Shown here: positions 26,849 through 34,642 of the stretch, piece after piece
How positions within the stretch are numbered: position 1 is the stretch's first letter
How the letters are laid out: the number at the start of each line of letters is the position of its first letter
Assembly (NCBI GenBank): GCA_021849805.1
Contig: JAJZSL010000013.1
Span: forward strand, 1 to 37,013
Direction: 5' to 3'
DNA: 37,013 bases
Source of the DNA: a bacterium
Lineage (GTDB): Bacteria > Verrucomicrobiota > Verrucomicrobiia > Chthoniobacterales > UBA6821
Position numbers and translations under genes: made by a program
The notes under the pieces: model-generated
Told to the model about the DNA's origin: nothing
The model's database searches: none
The model's input: only the letters and a program-made list of their open reading frames with translations

Positions 26849-27511
26849 CTAGATTTTTTGAGAGTTTTCATAAGTTTCAATTTCTTTTTCTGGAAGTTTC
26901 AGTGCAGCAATAGCACTCATAACACGATTAGTAAGTTGCTGGTAGAGGAGGCGATTGTTCCCCTCTGGAGCTATCAACTCGGCTTCGCTAAAGTAAATAG
27001 GCTCTCCAAGAACAACACGAATGGGATGGAAATTGATTGTTTTGGCATTGCGAGGGAAAGCTTCATGGACTCCAAAAAGACGAAGTGGGAGGACTGGTGC
27101 TTTTGTTTTAGCAATGATGAGTCCTATGCCAGATTGAGCCGACTGAATATTCCCATCAGGAGAGCGTGTTCCCTCCGGGAATAGAAGCACTCCATGGCCT
27201 TGCTCAAGACGCTGGATAATATTTTTGAGAGCATGACGGTCATTTCCATCACGATCAACGGGAATAATCTGAAAATAAGGAAGCAATTTTCTAAGAATGG
27301 GAACAGAGTACAGTGTCCTTCTAGCAAGGAAAAAAATAGCTCTCTGAGAGCAAATGCCAGCTAAGGGAGGATCAAAGTAACTCTGATGGTTGGCTGCTAG
27401 AATGAGCGGTCCACTTTCAATCATTCGTTGAGGATGAATTACACGAAAATCAAAAAAAGCATGAGCAAGAATCTTCGAGAGCGTATAAAAAAAATAATAG
27501 ACAAAATTCAT
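26849..27511 (-). CDS. plsC: 1-acyl-sn-glycerol-3-phosphate acyltransferase (PlsC family)
   Basis: This 220-residue membrane-associated acyltransferase makes phosphatidate from lysophosphatidate in phospholipid synthesis. Block I is NHQSYFD (N41 H42 and D47, the NHX4D catalytic motif). Block III is FPEGTRSPDG, which binds the glycerol phosphate. The conserved IIPVDRDGND and later APVLPLRLFG follow the usual order. An N-terminal hydrophobic segment (FVYYFFYTLSKILAHAFF) likely anchors it. It starts 15 bp after the cmk stop on the same strand. The cmk-plsC pairing recurs in several bacterial phyla and supports both calls. Confidence 0.92.
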   Translation of the reverse strand: MNFVYYFFYTLSKILAHAFFDFRVIHPQRMIESGPLILAANHQSYFDPPLAGICSQRAIFFLARRTLYSVPILRKLLPYFQIIPVDRDGNDRHALKNIIQRLEQGHGVLLFPEGTRSPDGNIQSAQSGIGLIIAKTKAPVLPLRLFGVHEAFPRNAKTINFHPIRVVLGEPIYFSEAELIAPEGNNRLLYQQLTNRVMSAIAALKLPEKEIETYENSQKI

Positions 27512-27526
27512 GGAGCCTTCTTCTGG

Positions 27527-28333
27527 TTATTGGTCACGGATCCCAGTAATATCACAAAGCTCCATGAGTTCAGTATGAAACATTGCGGTTAATGTTGGCA
27601 AAAGATGCGCTAGCATTTTTTCAGCAGTTTCCTCCACCGTTAGATTTGTTGTATCAATAAGCATAGCTCCTTCTGGAATCATTAATGGAGCTAAGGTCCG
27701 TGAAGAATCTTTTTGATCCCTCTCTTCAATCGTATCAATTTCACCCTCTTTTCGGCGTCGACGAACTCTCTCTTCTAAAGAAGCATTTAAATAAAATTTG
27801 AAGGGAGCATTTGGAAAAACAACAGAGCCAATATCACGTCCTTCCATGACTAAATGATGATCGAGAGCTAGGCTTCTTAACTTAGTTAAAACAAATTTTC
27901 TAATTTCAGGTAAAGTTGCTAGGGAGGAAACAAGAGCATTAATAGAAGACTGAAAAAGATACTCGCGTGGATCTATCTCTTCGAGCAGAGGGTATGCTTC
28001 TTCTCCAAAGATAGCTGTTTGAAAATCAAGTCTACAAAGCCAAGAAGCAATCTTGCTTTCTTCAGCAGGTATGAGTCTTTTTTGAAGAACTCCCCAAGCT
28101 AATGTTCGGTAGTAATAGCCAGAGCTAACAAAGAGAAAAAGAGCTTGACGTGTTAAGGAGTTAGAAAAATTTTCCTCTTTATCAAACACGCGCCAAGGTA
28201 GAGGGGACTGATTTAGTTTTTGAGTCAACAAGCGTGCAACGCTGCTTTTTCCTGAAGCGGCGGGCCCATCAATGGTAATAACAAGATGTTCTTGCCTCAA
28301 GGTAGATTTTTTATACTGCTCGAAGAGCTCCAT
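27527..28333 (-). CDS. cmk: cytidylate kinase Cmk
   Basis: Cmk phosphorylates CMP and dCMP to the diphosphates. The 268-residue product has the P-loop GPAASGKSS at residues 23-31. The CMP-binding part shows SSGYYYRTLAW in place of the more common DTGAMYRAVT. The motif MEGRDIGSVVFPNAPFKFYL is followed by ASLEERVRRRRKE and the LID region. It is longer than the 220-230 typical of the family, because of an N-terminal tail of about 17 residues and extra residues after the P-loop (RVFDKEENFSNSLTRQALFL). The family assignment is safe; the altered CMP-site sequence is unusual for a Cmk. It lies between a lipoprotein gene and plsC on the minus strand. Confidence 0.9.
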   Translation of the reverse strand: MELFEQYKKSTLRQEHLVITIDGPAASGKSSVARLLTQKLNQSPLPWRVFDKEENFSNSLTRQALFLFVSSGYYYRTLAWGVLQKRLIPAEESKIASWLCRLDFQTAIFGEEAYPLLEEIDPREYLFQSSINALVSSLATLPEIRKFVLTKLRSLALDHHLVMEGRDIGSVVFPNAPFKFYLNASLEERVRRRRKEGEIDTIEERDQKDSSRTLAPLMIPEGAMLIDTTNLTVEETAEKMLAHLLPTLTAMFHTELMELCDITGIRDQ

Positions 28334-28403
28334 GATATCGAATGCTCAATAATTAGAAATCAGATGAAGAAAAAAATAACCCTAAGCTCAAGAAGGAAGA
28401 ACA

Positions 28404-28919
28404 TTAGGGAACTAGGAAAACTTTACCTGAATAGGGATCCTTCACTTCTGTTCCTGGTGGAAAGCCTCGTACGTCGACATAGCCAGCATTGGGCGAGTGA
28501 GGACTAGTAACAAAACCAGATTTTCCAGGCACAGGAATTCCATAAGGCAAATCATGAGTGATGACATTAGTAGATTCTGCATTAGGTGAAAGAAATGGGT
28601 TCGCAGGTGGTGTTTCAGTAGGTTGATTAGTTGGAGTGGTTGCTGCTGATATGGAGTTTGTGATTGTTTGCTCTGTCGTGACAAAAGCATCATCTTCATT
28701 CGTTCCTCCATAGCCGAATTTACTAGGAGCCTGTTCAGGCATTTTCGAAGAGATATCATGATTGGCACATCCACTAAAGAAGAGCAGAGAAAAAGAGGTA
28801 ATAGCTACAGGCATGATGGTAAGAAAAAAGCTTTCTAAGGAAAATTTTTTTAAAAAAAAGAAAGAAAAAGATTGGTGGAACATAAGTTTTGTTTTTTGAG
28901 AATGCACTTCATGATTCAT
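28404..28919 (-). CDS. putative lipoprotein with a Pro/Gly-rich C-terminal tail
   Basis: The product of up to 171 residues has a hydrophobic signal ending in a lipobox-like sequence, [15 protein letters not shown], so it is probably lipidated at that cysteine and attached to a membrane. The middle is Thr/Asn/Pro-rich and likely disordered. The C-terminus is more structured and looks conserved: [20 protein letters not shown], then [20 protein letters not shown] and FLVP. I recognise no named domain. Several ATG codons precede the signal; the first (28919) gives a basic leader and later ones (such as the M before FHQSF) are equally possible. It lies 70 bp upstream of cmk on the same strand. Function is unknown. 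Confidence 0.7.
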   Translation of the reverse strand: MNHEVHSQKTKLMFHQSFSFFFLKKFSLESFFLTIMPVAITSFSLLFFSGCANHDISSKMPEQAPSKFGYGGTNEDDAFVTTEQTITNSISAATTPTNQPTETPPANPFLSPNAESTNVITHDLPYGIPVPGKSGFVTSPHSPNAGYVDVRGFPPGTEVKDPYSGKVFLVP

Positions 28920-29376
28920 ATCAATCTAACTTAATGAAGTTGAAAAGATCAAAAATTATACTGATTCTTCTGCTAAAGATTGCCCTGAGGAGTCAAGTAA
29001 AAAATTTCGTAACAATAGATCTTACAAAAGAGAGTAGTATTGACTTGAAAGAAAAATGAATTTGCTCAAGGAGCGAATCTAGAAAACTCTTGTTATCTCA
29101 ACTGTCATGACTCATTTCCTTATCTTCTTCCTCTTGAAGAAGAGTTGAGCAAAAGAAGTGCTTTTAATAATTTCGCCCTTTGTCAATAAAAAAAGATTCA
29201 GGAAAAAAGAAAAAATTTCTATTGCTAAAGTTGTTGAACCCAATCATACCTTCATGTGCTCTTTTGTTTAATATTAAGATTTTTCCAATGATAAGTTCTC
29301 TTTGAGGTGCAAAGAAGTTGTTGTGTAAATTCTTAATGTTAGCCAAAATAGTATATAAAAGTGATAGCGTTAAGGT
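28920..29376. other. intergenic region with a structured segment
   Basis: This divergent gap between the lipoprotein gene (minus) and the RRM gene (plus) must hold promoters for both. No convincing gene is seen. A 60-codon minus-strand frame at 29164-29346 is Asn/Phe-rich and looks accidental. At 29097-29149 there are nested inverted repeats: CTCAACT (29097-29103) with AGTTGAG (29143-29149), and CTTCTTC (29124-29130) with GAAGAAG (29136-29142). They could form part of a structured leader. A TATA-rich stretch (GTATATAAAA) near 29351-29360 may be the -10 region of the RRM gene. Confidence 0.45.
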
Positions 29377-29487
29377 ATGAATGTTCCTTCCAGTACGGAG
29401 CGACAGTTCTACTCCTCCTTTTTAGAGAAGTTGAGTCATTCCAAAATTAGCTACCATCATTACAGGCAATCAATTAAAACTCATTAG
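29377..29487 (+). CDS. possible 36-codon upstream ORF of the RRM gene
   Basis: A short frame starts at ATG 29377, preceded by the purine motif AAGG, and ends in TAG at 29485-29487, one base before the ATG of the RNA-binding protein gene. It reads MNVPSSTERQFYSSFLEKLS then HSKISYHHYRQSIKTH. The tight junction would allow translational coupling or leader-peptide control. It has no recognisable homologue, and the call rests on position only. Confidence 0.25.
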   Translation: MNVPSSTERQFYSSFLEKLSHSKISYHHYRQSIKTH

Positions 29488-29488
29488 T

Positions 29489-29815
29489 ATGAAATTATAT
29501 GTAGGCAATTTGGCCTTTTCTGTTACGGATGCAGATCTCAAAGAGATTTTTGCTCCCTTTGGTACCGTTACTGATTCTTTTGTTCTCCTTGACAAAACAA
29601 CCCGTCGTTCTCGTGGTTTTGGATTTGTTACCATGAGCAGTCAATCAGAAGGTGAGGCCGCTATTCATGGACTTAATGGTAAAGAAGTTAATGGTCGTCG
29701 TTTGACAATTAATGAAGCTCGTCCCATGGAAGAGCGTGCTCCTCGCTCCAATAGCGGTGGTTATGGTGGCGGACGTTCTGATGATCGTCGTCGACCCCGT
29801 CGTGACTTTAACTAG
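29489..29815 (+). CDS. RRM-type RNA-binding protein
   Basis: This 108-residue single-RRM protein is of the kind found in cyanobacteria and several other phyla (Rbp-like). RNP2 is LYVGNL at residues 3-8 and RNP1 is RGFGFVTM at 42-49, with the aromatic residues for RNA stacking in place. The basic, Gly-rich tail (GGYGGGRSDDRRRPRRDFN) resembles the unstructured RNA-binding tails of these proteins. It likely binds single-stranded RNA in the cytoplasm, perhaps as an RNA chaperone in cold or stress. The ATG at 29489 has no Shine-Dalgarno close by. A 36-codon upstream frame ends one base earlier. It stands alone, convergent with pabB across a repeat-bearing gap of about 860 bp. Confidence 0.95.
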   Translation: MKLYVGNLAFSVTDADLKEIFAPFGTVTDSFVLLDKTTRRSRGFGFVTMSSQSEGEAAIHGLNGKEVNGRRLTINEARPMEERAPRSNSGGYGGGRSDDRRRPRRDFN

Positions 29816-30082
29816 GTTATTGTTGACTTCCAGGAGGGCTTTTTAAAAAGATGGCAGCCGATATAGTAGAAAGAATGAGGAGTTAGAGAACAGAGGTTTT
29901 AGTTGTTGAAACTTTTGAGTGCTAAGATAAAGCTTACGACAAGCTATAATTTTAATCAAATGATCTAACCTTAATGATCTAGCTTTACGTTGTTACTTTA
30001 GTGCTATTATCCATTCTCTTGCAAGAGGCTCCATGAGCTTCTTCTTCTTTTCAGAGCTGCATTTTTAGAGTCTTCTATTATC
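29816..30082. other. intergenic region, no gene seen
   Basis: This is the left part of the convergent gap between the RRM gene and pabB. No coding frame or structured RNA was recognised. It ends where the second copy of the MITE-like element begins. Confidence 0.5.
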
Positions 30083-30240
30083 GTCAAATTACTTAGAAAT
30101 TACAGGAAATGGACTTGATCTTATTTAAAAAATGCAGCGTTCTCATCCCATCACGTTATCTTTTAGATAGCGCTCGGTCTTCGTCTTTGCCTTTTTTAAA
30201 AATCGCTGCACTCTTTCCTGTAATTTCTAAGTAATTTGAC
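30083..30240. repeat. MITE-like element, copy 2 (158 bp)
   Basis: This is the second copy of the element at 5912-6070, in the same orientation. Its terminal inverted repeats are perfect for 27 bp here: GTCAAATTACTTAGAAATTA at the left end (then CAGGAAA) and the exact complement at the right end, finishing at 30240. The core includes a small hairpin, CGTTATC-TTTTA-GATAGCG, and the stretches TTATTTAAAAAATGCAGCG and CCTTTTTTAAAAATC, shared with copy 1. The flanks show TTAT on both sides but not symmetrically, so the target duplication is uncertain. It has no coding capacity. Like copy 1, it lies between convergent genes. Confidence 0.8.
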
Positions 30241-30481
30241 TTATTCTCAAGAGTATTTCGATTTTAAGTGTTTGCTCTAAAGAAAAAATCCGTGCTTCTA
30301 GCACTCTCTTTTTAATGGAATAGAAGATAATCTTCCTCTCTATTGCTCACTTTAGAAGATAATTTATTATTACTGTCTAAAATAAAAATGATCCATAGAA
30401 GGGTGCTCGTCTAGAAACATCATTCCATCTTCATTGCCGTCATCTTTTTGAAGTTTTTTCTAAAAGAGTTTCCAATGTTCA
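30241..30481. other. intergenic region, no gene seen
   Basis: AT-rich sequence lies between the MITE-like element and the twin-hairpin repeat. No supported gene or RNA is visible. Confidence 0.5.
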
Positions 30482-30519
30482 TCCAGAAAGCCTTCTGGAT
30501 TTCTGCGTTCGCAGGAATA
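30482..30519. repeat. twin hairpin, palindromic repeat unit
   Basis: Two hairpins follow each other. ATCCAGAA and TTCTGGAT (30482-30489 and 30494-30501) form a perfect 8-bp stem around AGCC. TTCTGCG and CGCAGGA (about 30502-30508 and 30511-30517) form a stem with one G-T pair around TT. Read on the minus strand it gives TTCCTGCGAACGCAG then AAATCCAGAA. That resembles the palindromic intergenic repeats of many bacteria whose translation reads VIPANAGIQ. It joins directly to repeat copy B. Confidence 0.6.
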
Positions 30520-30523
30520 ACAC

Positions 30524-30640
30524 TGTGTGAAGTTGGTAAAAAAACTAAAAAAGATATCTCTGCTTTTTGAAAAAGTGCTCACTAAGGACATTAGAGAAAA
30601 GGTCCTCAAATTTGATTTTGGAAAAGAGTGATCGTTGATC
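30524..30640. repeat. dispersed repeat, copy B
   Basis: This is related to copy A at about 60-195. Both begin CTGTGTGAAGTTGGTAAA and share GATATCTCTGCTTTT, AAGGTCCTC and ATTTTGGA in the same order and orientation. Copy B is shorter by roughly 15-20 bp because of internal gaps. On the minus strand it is open as part of a 60-codon frame (MINDHSFPKSNLRTFSLMSL and on), which is interrupted in copy A. It ends about 36 bp before the pabB stop codon, so both copies lie downstream of a minus-strand gene. Confidence 0.6.
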
Positions 30641-30676
30641 AAAAAGCAGTTTCTCCAAGAACTCTCAAAAAGATTT

Positions 30677-32023
30677 TTATGTTAGGATTCCTGCTGCTTT
30701 ATGCAACGTTTCCTTCCATTCTTCTTCTGGAATTGAATCACTAGTAATGCCGGCTCCTACGTGGAGACTAACAATATTCTGATCAAGCACCATAGTTCTA
30801 ATAGCAATATTGAATTGACTTGTTCCATTAAAGCCAAAATAACCGATTGCTCCACTAAAAATGCCACGGTCCAGCGCTTCTAAGCGTTGAATAATTTCAA
30901 TAGCTTTCTTTTTAGGAGCTCCTGAAATAGATCCTCCTGGAAAACAGGCCATTAATGCTTGAGCAGCTGTTACTGAGGGACAAAGCTTTCCTTGGATTTT
31001 GGAAACAAGGTGGAAGACATGGGGGTAAGATTTTAACGTGAGTAATTGGGGAGTGATAACACTTCCATACTCAGTAACTTTACTCAGATCGTTACGCTCA
31101 AGATCAGTAATCATCATGAGCTCAGCTTTTTCTTTTTCAGAGTTCTCTAATTCGAATCGTTGACGATCATCTTCTGTTCTTGTGTTTCCACGAGGACGTG
31201 TTCCTTTGATAGGATAAGTACTAATTTGACGACCTTCGATTTTTAAAAAACACTCTGGTGAACTAGAGAGAATTTTTTCTTGGCCAAGATCTAGATAAGC
31301 TGCAAAAGGAGCAGGATTGTTTTTACGAAGTTTTAAGTAAAGCAACCACGGATCCTCCTCAAAGGGAGCCTTAAAACAATGTGCAAGACATGCTTGATAG
31401 ATATTGCCCGCAATAATTTCCTGCTGAACAGAGCAAACTTTCTGGCAATATTCTTCAGCAGTGAGGTTGGATTGAAAGGATAGTGGCTCCAAGGCATTTT
31501 CCTTTTCCTTCCAAGGCAGAATGATTGGCAATGGTGTTAACCACTGAGAAATAGTAGCCCTGGAATAGTGACGATATGTTTTTTCATAAAATCCAAAACA
31601 GAAAGAACCATCAAAACGAACATAACCGATAGCAGCCCCAGAGTTTTCCTCTGGAAGATGTAGGAAGCTCTGAGAAGATGCTACTGTAGCATTGGTTTTT
31701 TTTCTATGATGACTCTGGAACTTCGATGAAAAGCCTGAATGGACTTCAGTTGCTCTTCTACGCTCCAACTCTTCTTCAAGAAGATGCCAATCCTTTGATT
31801 TTCCTTCGATGAGAAGATCAGGTTCTACAGCAAGAATAGAGAGTCCTTGCTGACGTGGTGTTACTGTTTTTGCTAAAGTTTGCGATGTTTTTTGAGGAGC
31901 TAGAGAATCAAGCCAAACAAATCCTCTCTTTTGTCGTAATGATGCTGCAAGCTCTAGTGGAGAGGGAAATGCGCTGTAGTGAGACATGTTGTTCTTATCA
32001 ATGGGAAATGAGCTTTCTAACAT
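30677..32023 (-). CDS. pabB: aminodeoxychorismate synthase component I (PabB)
   Basis: PabB aminates chorismate to 4-amino-4-deoxychorismate for folate synthesis, normally with the glutaminase PabA. The 448-residue product has the chorismate-binding core: YQACLAHCFKAPF, LSSSPECFLKIEG, YPIKGTRPRG, MITDLERNDLSKV, and GGSISGAPKKKAIEIIQRLE. PIKGT, with Lys in place of the Ala of TrpE (PIAGT), is the hallmark of PabB. The C-terminal GIFSGAIGYFGFNG is standard. No pabA or pabC is in the window. An ATG 12 codons inside (MSHYSAFPSPLE) is an alternative start. It is convergent with the RRM gene. FolP, which uses the end product, is encoded at 18499-19326. Confidence 0.93.
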   Translation of the reverse strand: MLESSFPIDKNNMSHYSAFPSPLELAASLRQKRGFVWLDSLAPQKTSQTLAKTVTPRQQGLSILAVEPDLLIEGKSKDWHLLEEELERRRATEVHSGFSSKFQSHHRKKTNATVASSQSFLHLPEENSGAAIGYVRFDGSFCFGFYEKTYRHYSRATISQWLTPLPIILPWKEKENALEPLSFQSNLTAEEYCQKVCSVQQEIIAGNIYQACLAHCFKAPFEEDPWLLYLKLRKNNPAPFAAYLDLGQEKILSSSPECFLKIEGRQISTYPIKGTRPRGNTRTEDDRQRFELENSEKEKAELMMITDLERNDLSKVTEYGSVITPQLLTLKSYPHVFHLVSKIQGKLCPSVTAAQALMACFPGGSISGAPKKKAIEIIQRLEALDRGIFSGAIGYFGFNGTSQFNIAIRTMVLDQNIVSLHVGAGITSDSIPEEEWKETLHKAAGILT

Positions 32024-32160
32024 GGATCACCATTTCTAAAAATGGAGTATTAAACGATCATTTTTGAAGAAATCAACAATGCTTACTCGCCTCCTTATTC
32101 TCCTTTTATGAAACTCCGCTAGAGAATCTCAAGAGTAACAATGGCTTTGTAAAGTAGATT

Positions 32161-32237
32161 TGGTGCGGCCGCAGGGATTTGAACCCCGAACCTTCTGATC
32201 CGTAGTCAGATGCTCTATCCAATTGAGCTACGGCCGC
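32161..32237 (-). tRNA. tRNA-Arg (ACG)
   Basis: On the minus strand the acceptor stem GCGGCCG (ending at 32237) pairs perfectly with CGGCCGC (32165-32171). The anticodon stem-loop TCTGA-CTACGGA-TCAGA gives anticodon ACG, which reads CGN arginine codons after A34 is converted to inosine. The D arm (AGCTCAATTGGATAGAGC) and T arm (GGGGTTCAAATCCC) are canonical. The 3' CCA is encoded at 32161-32163, unlike in the leucine tRNA gene of this window. Confidence 0.97.
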
Positions 32238-32580
32238 AAAGAAGCTCTCTAGGAAAGTACAAAATAGAGCATTGGTCAAATGCAAAGACAATAAATTATT
32301 TTCTTCAGCGAAAAATGACCTTCTGGATCAAGCACAATAATGAGAACTTCATTCTTCAGCGCAGTATTTGCAACAAGAAGAGGGGGGTATTCTGAGTGCC
32401 TGTGTACAACGAATGCTTCTACTTCTTCTTGCTAAAAGTTTTATTGTTGAGAAAAAGTGAAAAAAACATCAAATAACCGAAGAGTAGAGATAGAACGATC
32501 ACGAGCACAAATACTCTTTACCACTATTCTTTTCACCGCTATGCTGCATGTTTTTTCAACGTTCACGATTCTCTCATACT
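32238..32580. other. intergenic region, no gene seen
   Basis: This divergent gap between tRNA-Arg and the superoxide dismutase gene should hold both promoters. The frame is open from an ATG at 32548 into the dismutase, but the 11 extra residues ([11 protein letters not shown]) do not match the family. No other gene, RNA or clear repeat was recognised. Confidence 0.5.
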
Positions 32581-33192
32581 ATGTCTTACACACTACCAAC
32601 ACTTTCTTACTCTTTTAGTGCTCTCGAGCCTTTCATTGATACAAAAACAATGGAAATTCATCATGGCAAGCATCATGCTGCCTACGTCACCAATCTCAAT
32701 ACAGCTCTTAGTCATTATCCCGAGTTACCTCAAAAGCCAGTTGATGAGCTCATTGCTCATTTGGATCTCCTCCCTGAGGCGATTCGGACTGCCGTTCGAA
32801 ACAATGGAGGTGGACATTCTAATCACAGTTTCTACTGGGAATTGATGACTCCAGGAGGCTCTTCAGTTCCTCTTGGAACACTCGCTCAAGAATTAGGAAG
32901 TGCCTTTGGGGGCTTTGAAGAATTTAAAGCAAAGTTCGAAGCAGCAGGTCTTGCTCGCTTTGGAAGTGGCTGGGTATGGCTTGTAAAAAATAAAAAGGGG
33001 TCTCTTGAAATCTTGTCGACTCCTAATCAAGACTCACCACGCATGGATGGTCTAGTGCCAATTATTGGCAATGATATTTGGGAACATGCCTACTACCTCA
33101 ACTACCAAAACCGTCGCGCTGATTACCTAAAAGCTTGGTGGAATTTGGTCAACTGGGAAAAAGCAGAATCTCATTTCAGAGCTGCTCTTTAA
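32581..33192 (+). CDS. sodA: superoxide dismutase, Mn/Fe family (Mn-type features)
   Basis: SOD disproportionates superoxide to peroxide and oxygen in the cytosol. Starting at the ATG at 32581 the protein is 203 residues, beginning [17 protein letters not shown], which matches family N-termini. Metal ligands are H27 (MEIHHGKHH), the His of [11 protein letters not shown], and Asp and His of [12 protein letters not shown]. Gly before GGHSNH and Gln in the later TPNQDSP are features of Mn-using or cambialistic enzymes; Fe-specific ones usually have Gln and Ala at those points. I use sodA on that ground, with moderate certainty about the metal. The next gene, dapL, starts 116 bp later. Confidence 0.94.
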   Translation: MSYTLPTLSYSFSALEPFIDTKTMEIHHGKHHAAYVTNLNTALSHYPELPQKPVDELIAHLDLLPEAIRTAVRNNGGGHSNHSFYWELMTPGGSSVPLGTLAQELGSAFGGFEEFKAKFEAAGLARFGSGWVWLVKNKKGSLEILSTPNQDSPRMDGLVPIIGNDIWEHAYYLNYQNRRADYLKAWWNLVNWEKAESHFRAAL

Positions 33193-33308
33193 CTTTTTTC
33201 TACTGGAGAGAGAAGTCTTAGTTTTCATTTTTTACAAGGATTAGAAAAGTAGTGCAACAGCTGAATGATTCAATCCTAGTGAGTCGTTTCCATGCTTAGA
33301 GAAGCAAA

Positions 33309-34541
33309 ATGTTTTCTCTGAATTCAAATTATCTCAAACTTAAGGCAGGCTACCTTTTCCCTGAAATCGCCCGCCGTGTTCAAGAGTTTATTACTACAAA
33401 TCCAAGTCAAGCTGATCATTTAATTCGTTGTGGAATAGGAGATGTAACCGAACCTCTCCCTCTAGCAGTACGTGAGGCGATGCATGTGGCTGTCGATGAA
33501 ATGGGCAGCCGATCAACTTTTCGTGGTTATGGGCCTGAGCAAGGTTATGACTTTTTGAGAAGAGCGATTCAACAAAGTGAATATGCTGCCCGAGGGATTC
33601 CGATTGCTGAAGATGAAATTTTTATTTCTGATGGGTCCAAATGCGATGGAGGAAACATTCTTGATATTTTGGGGGCTCATCCCTCAGTTGCTCTGATGGA
33701 TCCGGTCTATCCGGTCTATGTAGATACTAATGTCATGGCTGGACATACTGGAAACGCAAGAGAGGATGGTTCCTACGAAGGAATCGTTTATCTTGAATGT
33801 ACACCAGAAAATCATTTCATTCCCTCTCTGCCTCAGAGAAGAGTTGATCTCATCTACCTCTGTTATCCAAATAATCCAACTGGAGCTGTTGCCTCTCACC
33901 AAGCCCTTCGAGCATGGGTTCAGTATGCTAGGGAGCACCAAGCACTTCTTCTTTTTGATGCAGCGTATGAGGCCTATATACAGGATAAGACATTGCCTCA
34001 CTCTATTTATGAAATTCCAGGAGCACGCCAATGTGCCATTGAGTTTCGGAGCTTCTCCAAAAAAGCAGGTTTTACGGGAGTTCGCTGTGCTTTTACAATC
34101 ATTCCAAAAGAACTTCTTGCTCTCAGTGCAACTGGAGAGAAAAAACCACTCCATGCTCTCTGGCATCGACGTTTTACAACGAAGTTCAATGGAGTGAGCT
34201 ACATTACTCAGCGCGGTGCAGCAGCCATCTATACACCAGAAGGAGCAGCTCAAGTACAAGCTCTTCTCGATCACTATATAGGTAATGCAGCTATTCTACG
34301 AGAAGCAGTCATAGCGGCTGGTCTTACTGTTTATGGAGGTGTTCATGCTCCTTATCTTTGGGTAAAGAGCCCTCAAGGAGAAACAAGTTGGCAAACTTTT
34401 GATCGTTTCCTTCATGATTATCGTATTGTCATCACTCCTGGAAGTGGCTTTGGAAGAGCTGGTGAGGGCTATTTTCGTATTTCTGCATTTAATAGCAGAG
34501 AAAACATTCTCGAAGTAGTAAAAAGGCTCTCTTCCTGCTAA
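33309..34541 (+). CDS. dapL: LL-diaminopimelate aminotransferase DapL
   Basis: DapL converts tetrahydrodipicolinate directly to LL-diaminopimelate, replacing three steps of the classical lysine and peptidoglycan precursor pathway. The 410-residue fold-type I PLP enzyme has the family N-terminus ([17 protein letters not shown]), [26 protein letters not shown] and [23 protein letters not shown] contains the PLP-contacting Asn, DAAYEAYI the Asp/Tyr, and the Schiff-base lysine is K251 in [12 protein letters not shown]. Substrate motifs near the C-terminus ([22 protein letters not shown]) are intact. It has one of the few purine-rich Shine-Dalgarno-like sequences here (AGAGAAGCAAA before ATG). The gene is a useful marker of PVC bacteria. 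Confidence 0.97.
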   Translation: MFSLNSNYLKLKAGYLFPEIARRVQEFITTNPSQADHLIRCGIGDVTEPLPLAVREAMHVAVDEMGSRSTFRGYGPEQGYDFLRRAIQQSEYAARGIPIAEDEIFISDGSKCDGGNILDILGAHPSVALMDPVYPVYVDTNVMAGHTGNAREDGSYEGIVYLECTPENHFIPSLPQRRVDLIYLCYPNNPTGAVASHQALRAWVQYAREHQALLLFDAAYEAYIQDKTLPHSIYEIPGARQCAIEFRSFSKKAGFTGVRCAFTIIPKELLALSATGEKKPLHALWHRRFTTKFNGVSYITQRGAAAIYTPEGAAQVQALLDHYIGNAAILREAVIAAGLTVYGGVHAPYLWVKSPQGETSWQTFDRFLHDYRIVITPGSGFGRAGEGYFRISAFNSRENILEVVKRLSSC

Positions 34542-34642
34542 TCAAATGAAACAGAGGAAAATTCAGGTTTTTGTTTAGTTTCATGAGCAGATCATGGTTG
34601 ATGGTTCTCTGCTTGTTTTGAAAAATATTTCACTTCTTTTCT

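Noticed and set aside
30460-30642. A 60-codon minus-strand frame across repeat copy B
   Set aside because: It covers the twin hairpin and the dispersed repeat and is broken in copy A, so it is better explained as repeat sequence than as a gene.
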